64,000 nucleotides of DNA from Mytilus edulis (taxonomy: Eukaryota; Mollusca; Bivalvia; Mytilida; Mytilidae): NCBI RefSeq assembly GCF_963676685.1, contig NC_092350.1, positions 10,436,958-10,500,957 of the forward strand, given 5' to 3'. The notes under the pieces are model-generated. The model was not told where the DNA came from. It saw only the letters and a program-made list of their open reading frames with translations, and searched no databases. Below are positions 35,719-45,627 of this stretch, piece after piece. The translations under genes and the position numbers were made by a program. Position 1 is the first letter of the stretch, and the number at the start of each line of letters is the position of its first letter.

Positions 35719-36957
35719 TTATATCATTTCAGTTGTAACTCTACTAGCCATTTCCAAACCTAATGAGAGATCAAAATTTGACCCAAACATCTGTTTTACA
35801 ACTATTCCTACAAAACCCATAATTGACTTTAAAGTAAAGTCTATGGGTTTAGTAGGAGGGCTCATAGTCTGGTGCATGACAACACTAATTACAGTTACCA
35901 AGTCTTGTATGGTACATTTATCTTTTTTGGGTGGTACTGAGCTCTGATCTTTTGGGGTTTTGCTAGTTGATTTAGAGCTTTCTTTATGATGTTCATTGAT
36001 TTTAAGCTGGTTTGTTGCTTGTTGTAGTGAAATATTTTTAGATTTCACCAGCTTAAGGGCCATTTTTTGTTGGGTCCTTTGTGGACATTCTTTGTCATTA
36101 GACATATGTTTACCTTTACAGTTTACACATTTTAAATCTGTTGAGGTACATTGCTCGTTCTCATGTTCCTCTCCACATTTAATACATCTTTTTTTATTTC
36201 TACATTGGTTTGCCATATGCCCAAACCCCTGACATTTATAGCATTGAATAGGTTTAGGTACAAATAATTTGGTATTATATGTTTTGTACCCAATATTGAT
36301 TGTTGCTGGTAGCTGGGGTGTCTGAAAGAATAACTTTATGGATCTAGATGGTTTTCTTTCACCGATTTGTTTGTCAAAGTAGGACATCCTTTGAATTTTA
36401 CTAACTTTCTGGGCTTTAAGCACCGACACGATATCTTCGTCTTCAACGTTAATGTCTAGAGGCACGTTATAAATAACTCCTATTGATGAAGTTACAGATT
36501 TGGGCACACTTGTCCTAATCTGTAATTCACCAATGAGTTTGACGCGTTTTAGCTGTTTCCACTGCGATTTGTCAATGCACTCTACTAGTATTTTCCCACT
36601 GTTAAGTGGTTTAATTCTTTTTGGGGTACCAACAGTCTCAAGGAGAATCTTTTGGATTTTTATCTGATTTTGGGTGCTAAGTTTAGTATTGGGATCAACA
36701 CTCTGTAGGACTAGTAAATACTCATTACCTTTTACTGAGGGTGTATGGGGGAGAGGGGAAGGTGTATTAAGGAGGGTATTATCATTTAGGGGAGATGTAC
36801 TTGCCATTCTTTTTCGTCTTTTCCTCTGTGTGGACCAGCCATGTTTTTCATATTCAGAGGATTCCATGTCTGTGGTATCAGTTTCATTGAGGGACTTATA
36901 AAATTCTTCCTCATCGAACTGACCAGAAATTGTTTTGTCCATAATGTCGGACAACAA
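35719..36957 (-). CDS. E5 ORF1: gag-like nucleic-acid-binding protein
   Basis: 412 aa, intact. The N-terminal third is acidic and serine/threonine-rich, followed by an RRM-like region. Three CCHC zinc knuckles follow at about residues 240-295 (CYKCQGFGHMANQC, CIKCGEEHENEQC, CVNCKGKHMSNDKEC). ORF1 proteins of this type coat the LINE RNA and help strand transfer. It lies just upstream of ORF2, 45 bp apart on the same strand. Confidence 0.88.
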   Translation of the reverse strand: MLSDIMDKTISGQFDEEEFYKSLNETDTTDMESSEYEKHGWSTQRKRRKRMASTSPLNDNTLLNTPSPLPHTPSVKGNEYLLVLQSVDPNTKLSTQNQIKIQKILLETVGTPKRIKPLNSGKILVECIDKSQWKQLKRVKLIGELQIRTSVPKSVTSSIGVIYNVPLDINVEDEDIVSVLKAQKVSKIQRMSYFDKQIGERKPSRSIKLFFQTPQLPATINIGYKTYNTKLFVPKPIQCYKCQGFGHMANQCRNKKRCIKCGEEHENEQCTSTDLKCVNCKGKHMSNDKECPQRTQQKMALKLVKSKNISLQQATNQLKINEHHKESSKSTSKTPKDQSSVPPKKDKCTIQDLVTVISVVMHQTMSPPTKPIDFTLKSIMGFVGIVVKQMFGSNFDLSLGLEMASRVTTEMI

Positions 36958-37199
36958 AGAATATTGGTGAACACTTTTCAGTAGACAAGAAAAGTTGAGT
37001 ATCTAACTATAATAATACTATAATAATACTGAATAAATTATTCAGATAGCAGACAATATCAATTATTTAATATTCTCAAAAAAATATCTGAAATATAAGA
37101 CTATAAACACAAAATATAATGATATATTCTAATTCAGTGCAGTGCTACAAAAACACGACCGTGATGATCCGGGACTCACAACCCGAGGTATTATCCCAA

Positions 37200-38728
37200 A
37201 TATATGTGGTGGTGTTTAACGACCTTGACTGGCCTTTCAGCCCTCGCACGGTCGGCTCGGTGCCCGAAGGCGTTTGGTGAGCTTTAAATATTCTGGAGCC
37301 ATGGGTCAGGAACAAGTAGTGGAGGTCGCAATATGGAGGCCGCCATCTTGGTTTTGGTGAGTTGTTTTTGGTTTTTGACTATTTTGTTGTTTATTCTTCA
37401 CTAACGGCTGCTTTCAGGGCCAGTTTGGTCAGCTTGGCAGCCCGCTAGCCTCGATGATGGAGTACTGGTAGATGATCTCGGACGTAGTTCGAAAGATGAC
37501 AGGAAGCATTATCAGGACCAAAGCCGTGAGGCAGTGAAATGAAGGTCGTATCACCCAACAGCCTAGGATACAGCCCTCGGACGTTAATCGGCATAACACT
37601 CCCCATAATACAATGGTTTTGGAGTGCATGTTAACGCGGGTACGCCAACCGCTACGTCTATATGTACGGCATGGATCGGTTTCTGTCATCTTAAGTAGGT
37701 GTAAGACATAATAATGTCCTTATAAAATAATGTCCATTGCCATGGAATGATGTCCCTCAAAAGGACAGATTTTTACTGCTAACTATATGAAATAGTGTCC
37801 ACTCACAGGACAAATTTTCATAGTAGTTGCTGTTAAATTGTAAGGGAAGTAATACAAAGGTCATTACAAAGTTTTATTATACTTGAATTTTAATTAAAAT
37901 ATGAAGGATTGATGAGAAATTGATCAATGTACAAATGTAAACAAATAAATAATGGATGGAAGTGAATATAGAGAAATTTAAGTTCCTAGAAATTCCCAGC
38001 AAATGGAAATGACAATGAAAGAATAACAATAAGAAGGAAGTGTAAAATCAAATATGAAGAACTTTATAATATGTATTATGTCAGATAACTTGCGGAAGGC
38101 AATAGAAAATAAATAATGTCCATTGCCATAAAATATTGTCTCCATGAAATATGGTCCATCTGCAGAACAAATTTTCGTAGTGAATGTTATTCAATTGTGT
38201 ACTCAAAGGAAAATAAAATGGAACAGCATCTAACATGTATATAATTATATTAAAAAATATAGATATGAAGATAAGGATGGTAGGAGTGCCAATGAGACAA
38301 TTTTTATGTCAAAGTAACAATTAATTCAAGTTCGTAATTAAAGTTAAAATGCGTCCAGTAATAAAAAGGCAATGGATATCATTTAATACTTTAATCATAT
38401 AAAAAAATGACCTGGCGGACACAATGTCCTGTGAAATAAAGGTCCATGTGGACATATTATGGTAGCGAAAAATGTCTATGTTCATGGACACTTTTTCATA
38501 CCTGAGGACATGTTTTCATAGGAAATTGTGTCCAGGACACATTTAAATAAGTAAATATTGTCAAAATGTGTCCGGTGGACATTTTTTCATGGAGGACATT
38601 ATTAAATCCTACATAGTAAGTCGTTGATATCTAACTGTAAACCCTCATCGAGGATAGCGGGTAAAGGAGAGCTGGCCCAGCACGTCCGTTCAGCTGTAAT
38701 GACTGAGACGTGACTGATGAAATGAATT
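37200..38728 (-). mobile_element. SINE-like element E6, split by a MITE
   Basis: The element is 37200-37699 plus 38614-38728, almost identical to E1 including its 86-codon ORF (37429-37689, two amino-acid changes). It is interrupted by the TGTCC-rich MITE at 37700-38613. Confidence 0.8.
37700..38613. mobile_element. 0.9-kb MITE rich in TGTCC/GGACA motifs
   Basis: The termini TGTAAGACATAATAATGTCC and TGTAGGATTTAATAATGTCC (the latter on minus) match at 17 of 20 bases. The uninterrupted site is seen in E1 (CTTAAGTAGTAAG), giving TAG as the likely duplication (37696-37698 and 38614-38616). About twenty TGTCC or GGACA motifs lie inside. A fragment resembling dispersed family A (GGAGTGCCAATGAGACAA) is at about 38285. 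No ORF. Confidence 0.8.
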
Positions 38729-38738
38729 ATTATCCCAA

Positions 38739-39366
38739 CAACAAATGGAAGTGTTTAACGACCTTGACTGGCTATACAGCCCTCGCACGGTCGGCTCGGT
38801 GCCCGAAGGCGATTGATGAGCATTTAAATATTTTCTGCCGTGGGTCAGGAACAGGTAGTAAGGACGCCGAATGGAGGCCGCCATCTTGGTTTTGGTGAGT
38901 TGATTTTGGTTTTTTACTATTTTGATGTTATTCTTCACAACGGCTGCTTTCAGGGCCAATTTGGTCAGCTTGGCAGCCCGCTAACCTCGATGATGGAGTA
39001 CTGGTAGATGAATCGTGGACGTAGTTTTAAAGATGACAGGAAGCGTTATCAGGACCAAAGCCGTGAGGCAGTAAAATGAAGGTCGTATCACCCAACAGCC
39101 TAGGATACAGCCCTCGGACGTTAATCGGCATAACACTCCCCATGATACAATGGTTTTGGAGTGCATGTTAACGCGGGAACGCCAACACCTACGTCTATCT
39201 GTACGGCATGGATTGGTTTCTGTCATCTTAAGAAGTAAGTCGTTGATCATCTAACAATAAACCCTCATCGAAGATAGCGGGTAAAGGAGAGCTGGCCCAG
39301 CACGTCCGTTCAGCTGTAATGACTGAGACGTGACTGAATGGATTGAATCCAAAATGGATTGAATGT
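38739..39366 (-). mobile_element. SINE-like element E7
   Basis: 628 bp, the rightmost of the stack. It has an 89-codon version of the family ORF (38981-39250), the AAGATGGCGGC motif (38877-38887), the GUAU-loop tail hairpin and the CTTCCATTTGTTG end. At its 5' end about 30 extra bases include a duplicated ATTCAATCCATT. Confidence 0.8.
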
Positions 39367-39376
39367 ATTATCCCAA

Positions 39377-39603
39377 GAGGTGGTAGTTTACTATTTATAC
39401 CCGCAAAACGGATTGAAAGATGTTTCAGTTCTAAACCAATCAAATCATCGCTTCTTCCAGGTAGTTAGGTTGAATGTTAGAAGGTGCTCTCTCCGAAGTT
39501 CGCGTTAAGTAAAAACTTTCAATCCGTTTTGCCGAGTATAAATAGAAATTTTTATTAACGGCCATCATTCACTGATTACATTTCAGAGAGTATACATCTG
39601 TCT
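39377..39603. promoter_or_regulatory. orphaned H2A/H2B bidirectional promoter of unit 1
   Basis: It matches the 51129-51355 promoter of unit 2, with both TATA boxes (39391-39400 minus; 39536-39545 plus) and both CTTTCAATCCGTTTTGC motifs. On the left the E1-E7 stack separates it from H2A by 10.9 kb; on the right a LINE separates it from H2B by 6 kb. The TSD ATACATCTGTC is at 39593-39603. Confidence 0.88.
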
Positions 39604-39973
39604 GTATTTAACTAATCACCACAAATAGTTAAACATGTCAGGAATCTAATCACCACATTTAGTTAAACATGTCAGGCATGGATTAGATAATAAAATGTCG
39701 AATCAGAAAATGTATTGACTAATGTGAAAATCTGTATATATGTTTGTTCCGTCTGTGTATATGTTCTTCATGTGTGTATTTATAAACTGTTTTGTGTGAT
39801 CAACGAAATTTGACGTTCACAAAGAAAAAGGCGGGGAAGAGAAACAAAGCATTTACTGACTTAAGTATAAGCAACCCACTTGCACAAGCACTACTTTTTT
39901 CCTTTCCCCACCTCACCTTTCTATTATCCATATGTGTTTAACTTTTTGTTCATTATAACAATATAAAACAAAT

Positions 39974-41269
39974 ATGAATGTGATATATTCAAGAGCCGCC
40001 TCAGATGGCGAAGAAGGGATAAAAATAGGGAAAATGATCCCAAGGCCCTGTACCCTGCTAATACAATCTGATTACGAATCACATAAAATCACATCGGCAG
40101 AAATGCTACATTACATTAATAGCGAGATAAATCTTGAAATATCAGCCCTCATATGCTATTTTCAATCAACTGGTATAAACAAGTTCTCGGCCTCTTTTAG
40201 AGATGAACATGCAAAAGACATCTTCCAAGATACATTTAGCGATAAAATAGAGATTCAAGATATTACATTTAATGTAGAACAAGCAGAACCCCTACAATGG
40301 GGGAAAAAAAAAAAAACTATTGACATTACTTTGTTTGGTATACCATATGAATTAAAACCAGAGTACATAAGAAACAAAATGCAAAAATATGTAGATATAA
40401 GGGAAATAAAATATAACAACTACAAAGATTTCCCCGATATATCCAGTGGGGTCGTTACTGTTGTAGCAAACAGTATTAAAGAGGATATACCCAAAAAGAT
40501 ATATATAAAAGGGCAACAGATATCTACTCGATATGAAGGCCAGCCACACGGCAAAAAGTGTTTTAATTGCCAAGCATATGGACATATCTCAAAAGATTGT
40601 CCAGAGCCACAAGGTAGAATCTGGGGTTCAGCAAGAACCCACCCTACTAGAACAAGAACAAATAGTAGTGAGTCCCTATCCACACAAGACTCACAAGAAT
40701 CCCAAGATTCACAAGAAACCACAATTGTAAACTCAGGGGAAATAGAGGTAGAAATCTACCATGAAAAGGAAACATTAGAAATAACCCAAACTAACACTTC
40801 CGATTCCACCCCCTTAGAAGAAACTCTAAACGAATCAAAGAGCAGCAATGAGTCAATTGATCATGAAATCATAATCACACAAGCTCTTGAAGTCAAATTT
40901 GATAAACCTCAGTCAGAGACTGAAAAAATAAATGAAAAACAAAAAGGTAAAAAAAAGCCAAACCAAACTGATTACAATGATCTGATGGACGATTTAACAG
41001 AGATATTGGGCTCAGTTTCTGAGTCAGAGCCCGAAAATAATGAAACAGAAGAACAGCAAATAGAAAATAAAGAGTCGAATGCCAAATCTGGAGCCTCAGT
41101 GGCTCAAGGAAAAGGTACGACCCAAACCAAAAAAGAAAAAGTCCTAACAGACAAAGAAAAAAAGAGAGCAAGAACAGAAAGACAAAGAATCGAAAAAAGG
41201 AAAAATCTAAGTGATAGCGAAAATGAAGTAGAAAAAAGGAAGCCAGTGGCAAAGAAACAGATAAAATAA
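39974..41269 (+). CDS. LINE ORF1, single CCHC knuckle
   Basis: 431 aa, intact. Residues about 20-110 form an N-terminal globular region. One zinc knuckle (CFNCQAYGHISKDC) is at about 194-207. The C-terminal half is acidic and Ser/Glu-rich with a basic KK/RKR end. It is an RNA-binding LINE protein; it starts 370 bp after the 5' end of the element and is followed 85 bp later by ORF2. Confidence 0.88.
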   Translation: MNVIYSRAASDGEEGIKIGKMIPRPCTLLIQSDYESHKITSAEMLHYINSEINLEISALICYFQSTGINKFSASFRDEHAKDIFQDTFSDKIEIQDITFNVEQAEPLQWGKKKKTIDITLFGIPYELKPEYIRNKMQKYVDIREIKYNNYKDFPDISSGVVTVVANSIKEDIPKKIYIKGQQISTRYEGQPHGKKCFNCQAYGHISKDCPEPQGRIWGSARTHPTRTRTNSSESLSTQDSQESQDSQETTIVNSGEIEVEIYHEKETLEITQTNTSDSTPLEETLNESKSSNESIDHEIIITQALEVKFDKPQSETEKINEKQKGKKKPNQTDYNDLMDDLTEILGSVSESEPENNETEEQQIENKESNAKSGASVAQGKGTTQTKKEKVLTDKEKKRARTERQRIEKRKNLSDSENEVEKRKPVAKKQIK

Positions 41270-41354
41270 AACAATGGTCATAAGATAAAACTAGATTTAA
41301 ATTAAAATTAAAGAAAGACAAAACCTATTATATTGTATATTTTATTATTTATTT

Positions 41355-44300
41355 ATGATTAGTATCTTCACATTACTTCTATACTTTCTTTTACTAACTC
41401 ACATGAGCACACTTCATATTATTTCACAAAATATAAGGAAAAATATAAATACAAAGTATAAAGATGTTATCAACAGTTACCAAGATGCAAATATCATATG
41501 TCTACAAGAAACAGGGGTTTTAAAAAGATCAACCCAAGTTGACATTGAAGCCACTACAAATTTTAAAATTTACAGTTCCGATGGAGAAAATAGGGCAAGG
41601 GGTGTATGTATATTAATAGCAAAAGATGCAAAAGAAATACTTCAAAAACAGGTTCCAGCGACGCTAAAAGGAAATTTCATCCATATTGAATTTAAATTAG
41701 AAAGTAAAAAATATCAACTGCTAAATATATATAGCCCAGAGAATACAACAAGACCACAAACAGAATTTTACGATCAATTAAATAAATATGTTGAACTGAT
41801 AAATGTGAAAACAGACGTAGTAATTTTTGGAGGGGACTTTAACCTGATAGCATCAGAAATAGATTCAAAAACAGGAATAATTAAAACAGGTAGAAGGACT
41901 TTAGATTTATTTAACAGTATAATTCACAAACTAAATATAAAGGATACTTACAGATATAGAAATAAAAATAAAAGAGTATACTCATGGGCAAATTTCGATA
42001 ACAGTTCAGCAACAAGAATAGACAGAATTTATCTATCTAAACATATCTGCAATAAAATAAAAGACACCATAAATACACCATTTACAAGATCAGACCATAA
42101 AGGATATAAATTAAGAATTTTAATGGGCCATATAAAATGGGGAACAGGATTCTGGAAGCTAAACGAATCATTATTAAAACAAAAGAAGTATACAGAACTG
42201 GTAAGAAATTTTTGGAATTCATGGGAAAAGGAGAAATATAAAATGAATATCTTAGATTGGTGGGAAAAAGGGAAAAAATCAATAAAGGATATAACCATAA
42301 ACTATAGCAAGGTAATGGCAACCAAAGAAAAATACAAATATAAGGGCTTGATACAAGAGCTAGAAGAAGAGGAAAATAAGGATACAAATGATATATCTAA
42401 TGACAGAATAAATAAAATAAAAAAAGAAATAGAAACATTAGACGATAATAGGAAAAAAGGAGTTATAATAAGATCAAGGGAGGAATATTATAATGGAGAT
42501 CTAGAAAATATAGAAATTTTTGAATTAGCTGAAGAAAAAAGGGGCATAAAAAAAGAAATAAGAGAACTTTATGACAAAAATGGGATATTAAGGGAAAACA
42601 AAGAAGAAATAATAAACGTGGTTAGAGACTTTTATGAAGGACTATATAGTAGCCAAAACATAGAAAACGGAAAAATTAAAGACTATTTGGAAGGGGTCAA
42701 AATTAATAAATTAGAGGAAGCAGATTGGATACATTTGAACCCAATCATGACAAACGAAGAATGTTTTAAAAATACAAAAGACTTCCAAAATAATAAAACA
42801 CCAGGAATAGATGGTCTAGGGAAATCATTCTATGTCGAATTTTGGGATATTATAGGCGAGGATTTGACAGAAGTAATAAATAATATTTACTTAACAGGGG
42901 AAATGACGGAATCTATGAAAACCGGCATAATTACTCTGAGTTATAAAAATAAAGGAGATCCTAAAGAATTGAAGCAATGGAGACCCATAAGTTTATTGTG
43001 TTTTGACTATAAAATTATAACAAAGACCCTAACAAAGAAAATGGCAAAAGTGATAAACCAATTAATCGATGTAAATCAGACAGGGACAGGGCCTAATAAA
43101 AAGATCACCGAAAACATATATGGGATAGACTCAATCATAGAACTCATGGAAATGAATGATTGGAATGGCTATCTTGTATCCTTTGATCAAGAAAAAGCAT
43201 TTGATAGAGTGGAACACAACTACACTATTCAAGTTATGAAAAAAATGAATTCCCCCCCGGGCATAATTAGATGGATAGAGATTATTTATAAAGATATAAA
43301 GAGTAAAATACAGATAAATGGGCACCTCACAAAAGAAATAAGAATAGAACGTTCAATAAGACAAGGGTGCTCCTTATCTATGACAATTTACGCATTAATC
43401 ATAGAACCCCTGGCATCAAACATCAGAAATTCGAAAGATATAAAAGGAATAAACCTACCAAACAGACAAGAAAACTGCACATTATTTCAACACGCAGATG
43501 ACTGCTCTACTATAACAACAGAAATAACAGATTATGACCATCTTGTAAAAGAATTTAAAAGATTTGGTGAAGTATCGGGGTCAAAAATAAATGAATCAAA
43601 AACAGAAATATTAAAAATAGGAAGGAAAAAAGCAGTTGAAAATCAACAGATAAAGGACTTAATTAAGGAAAACGTTAAAGTACTGGGAATAAAGTTTGGT
43701 GAAAATAAAATAGATAAAAACTGGAATCCAATAGTGGAAACTATAACAAAAACATGTAAGGAATGGGAAAATAGAAATATAGACATATACTCAAAAGTAC
43801 AGATAATAAATACATACATGCTAAGCAAAGCATGGTTTGTGGCACGAGTAATACTACCAACTCAAGAAATAATTAAAAGAATAAATAAAGCAATATATAA
43901 ATTTATATGGAATGGCCCAGAGTTAATAAAAAGAACAACTTTGAATAAAAAGAAAAAAAGGGGGGGAATTCAAATGCCAGATTTTAAAGAAAAAATCAAT
44001 GCTATGTGGCTGCAAAAAATAAGTGATATGATTAATGGAAAATCAACAATCTGGAAAACCCTTTTCACTTATTTTTTGGGGATAACAACAAGAGAACTGA
44101 TGCCGGAATTAGCAGAAAATAAATATAGCCATTCAGAACATTTAGGTGAAAATGCAAACAAAAATAGAGAACTATATATCCAATACAGAAGTAAAATCAA
44201 TCTGACAGAAAACATTACACTCAAAGAAATTTATTATGAAATTATAGAACAAAAGAAAAATCGAATAACAATAGAAGAACAAAACAAAGGAATAGAATTC

Positions 44301-44519
44301 ACAAACATTTGGTCACTTATAGATAATATTGAAAATAACACACACAGGGAATTTATCTATAAAATAATTCACAGAGCCTTTTTAACAGGAGAAAAACAAA
44401 TAGAGAGAGGAATAAGAGGTACAGATCCACAATGCAAGTACTGCAATAGACATTTCGAAACATTTGAACATCTATTTATAGATTGTAAAGAATTATACAA
44501 ACTTTTAGAACCTATGTGA
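41355..44519 (+). CDS. LINE ORF2: endonuclease and reverse transcriptase
   Basis: 1054 aa. The AP-type endonuclease is at about 17-240 (SQNIRKN, CLQETG, GGDFNL, TRIDRIYL, RSDHKGYKL); the real start may be Met17. The RT is at about 460-750 (KTPGIDGLGKSF, WRPISLLCFDYK, SFDQEKAFDRVEH, RQGCSLS). The catalytic box reads HADD (713-716) where most LINEs have YADD or FADD. A CKYC...H...C motif lies near the end. It stops at 44517-44519, but the downstream frame 44516-44725 continues a plausible C-terminus, so a one-base indel near 44510 probably shortened it by about 70 residues. No RNase H domain. Confidence 0.9.
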   Translation: MISIFTLLLYFLLLTHMSTLHIISQNIRKNINTKYKDVINSYQDANIICLQETGVLKRSTQVDIEATTNFKIYSSDGENRARGVCILIAKDAKEILQKQVPATLKGNFIHIEFKLESKKYQLLNIYSPENTTRPQTEFYDQLNKYVELINVKTDVVIFGGDFNLIASEIDSKTGIIKTGRRTLDLFNSIIHKLNIKDTYRYRNKNKRVYSWANFDNSSATRIDRIYLSKHICNKIKDTINTPFTRSDHKGYKLRILMGHIKWGTGFWKLNESLLKQKKYTELVRNFWNSWEKEKYKMNILDWWEKGKKSIKDITINYSKVMATKEKYKYKGLIQELEEEENKDTNDISNDRINKIKKEIETLDDNRKKGVIIRSREEYYNGDLENIEIFELAEEKRGIKKEIRELYDKNGILRENKEEIINVVRDFYEGLYSSQNIENGKIKDYLEGVKINKLEEADWIHLNPIMTNEECFKNTKDFQNNKTPGIDGLGKSFYVEFWDIIGEDLTEVINNIYLTGEMTESMKTGIITLSYKNKGDPKELKQWRPISLLCFDYKIITKTLTKKMAKVINQLIDVNQTGTGPNKKITENIYGIDSIIELMEMNDWNGYLVSFDQEKAFDRVEHNYTIQVMKKMNSPPGIIRWIEIIYKDIKSKIQINGHLTKEIRIERSIRQGCSLSMTIYALIIEPLASNIRNSKDIKGINLPNRQENCTLFQHADDCSTITTEITDYDHLVKEFKRFGEVSGSKINESKTEILKIGRKKAVENQQIKDLIKENVKVLGIKFGENKIDKNWNPIVETITKTCKEWENRNIDIYSKVQIINTYMLSKAWFVARVILPTQEIIKRINKAIYKFIWNGPELIKRTTLNKKKKRGGIQMPDFKEKINAMWLQKISDMINGKSTIWKTLFTYFLGITTRELMPELAENKYSHSEHLGENANKNRELYIQYRSKINLTENITLKEIYYEIIEQKKNRITIEEQNKGIEFTNIWSLIDNIENNTHREFIYKIIHRAFLTGEKQIERGIRGTDPQCKYCNRHFETFEHLFIDCKELYKLLEPM

Positions 44520-44725
44520 CACAAAACGGCCAGTCAGAAGATCCAAAATTTGAAATAAGTGCAAAATCTCTATTACTAGTAGGCATAAAAATAGAACTAA
44601 TGCCGATCCTATATGGATATACACACACAATATGGATTTGTAGGCATTACGAAGGTATTCTAAATTTGTATAAATTACAGAGGAAATTTCATAAGGATAA
44701 AGAAATATATAAAAAACACAACTAA
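44516..44725 (+). pseudogene. frameshifted C-terminal end of LINE ORF2
   Basis: The frame carries about 69 codons (SLLLVGIKIELMPILYGYTH, WICRHYEGILNLYKLQRKF) with the composition of ORF2 and no ATG start. It is read only after a frame change at the ORF2 stop. Confidence 0.6.
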
Positions 44726-44801
44726 TCTCAAAGGATACAAGATAGCAAGGAAAGAAGACAAAAACAACATAAGGATAAAAATATAGCAATAGAACTGGAT
44801 A

Positions 44802-45099
44802 ATGGGATTGGGAGACTACTTTGTTAGAGCTTAACTCTAATAGGGTTGTATACCCGTTTAGTCTCCACAATGCCCAGAGTCAAATATATTGAAATAAAAA
44901 AGGAATCAACAAAAAGAAGCAAGATCAAAATACCGCAATAACATTGGACAATGGGATTGGGAGACTACTTTATTAGAGCTTAACTCTAACAGGGTGCATA
45001 CCCGTTTAGTCTCCACAATGCCCAGAGTCCAATATATGAAACAAACAAGGAACCAGCAAAAAGAAACGAGACTTAGCTTAAACAAAAACCAAACAAACA
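44802..45099 (+). repeat. two 149-bp copies of a 3' UTR hairpin region
   Basis: Each copy starts ATGGGATTGGGAGACTACTT and can form nested stems: GGAGACTA with TAGTCTCC outside, TTAGAG with CTCTAA inside. A single such hairpin could be the RT recognition site of the LINE RNA. Confidence 0.8.
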
Positions 45100-45590
45100 G
45101 CCAGAGATGATATCACTTCGAAATGTACAAGAAAACAGAAAAACAACCAACAGAGTGAAGAATATTACAAACTATAAAATGAACAATATTTAATTTAAAA
45201 TTTATTTGTTAAATATATTGTTATGTTATTGTTATGATGAAAATTATATGTGTTTTCATTTCAGTAATAAATATCGAAAAAACTTTCTCACGATAACACG
45301 ATGATGATAATGTGAACAAAAGCCAACTATCAATCGGCCATAACAACTTTAGGCTAGATGATAGTTGAGAAAACTTTTTATTTTTCATTCTCTCTATATC
45401 GAAATTTTTAATTTTTGTACAGATAAAATTAGGTTTATTATAAATTTCTAAGCAGATTGTAAGCACACTATTAAACACAAAATTTTACTAACATTCTCAA
45501 CCACTATGGTTGTAAATTATATTAAGTTGAATTAGATTTTTTTTCATATAAATAAGGTAATGGCCAGTTCACAACTAATCTGAGTGTTGA

Positions 45591-45591
45591 G

Positions 45592-45623
<32 letters not shown>
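45591..45623 (+). repeat. poly-A tail of the LINE
   Basis: A pure A run of about 30, followed by GG and the right copy of the target duplication. Confidence 0.9.

Positions 45624-45627
<4 letters not shown>

Larger units (their letters stand above)
29903..37189 (-). mobile_element. full-length I-type LINE, element E5
   Basis: 7.29 kb on the minus strand: 5' UTR 37189-36958, ORF1 (gag-like), ORF2 (endonuclease, RT, RNase H), then an unusually long 3' UTR (31855-29903). The 3' end holds a hairpin ACCC-GCAA-GGGT and CATTAAACTC before TTGGGATAAT. RNase H plus three CCHC knuckles in ORF1 fit the I-clade/R1-like group. Only one frameshift was noticed, so the copy is young. Confidence 0.9.
28509..39376 (-). 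mobile_element. stack of seven retroelement insertions at one 10-bp target
   Basis: Compared with the empty site of unit 2 (51119-51128), 10.86 kb is inserted. ATTATCCCAA occurs at both outer edges (28509-28518 and 39367-39376) and at every internal junction (29146, 29210, 29826, 29893, 37190, 38729). Between them lie E1-E7, all in minus orientation: four 0.6-kb SINE-like copies, two 54-57-bp tails and one 7.3-kb LINE. The site lies about 25 bp downstream of the H2A TATA box, at the expected cap region. Confidence 0.9.
39604..45625 (+). mobile_element. two-ORF L1/Tx1-like LINE in the H2B 5' UTR
   Basis: 6.0 kb, same direction as H2B, ending in about 30 A (to 45623) plus GG. It is flanked by ATACATCTGTC at 39593-39603 and 45626-45636, which occurs once in units 2-4 just before the H2B ATG. 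The 5' UTR has two 34-bp tandem copies (39613-39646, 39647-39680). The 3' UTR has two 149-bp copies of a hairpin region (44802, 44951). The RT and ORF1 types fit the L1/Tx1 group. Confidence 0.92.
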
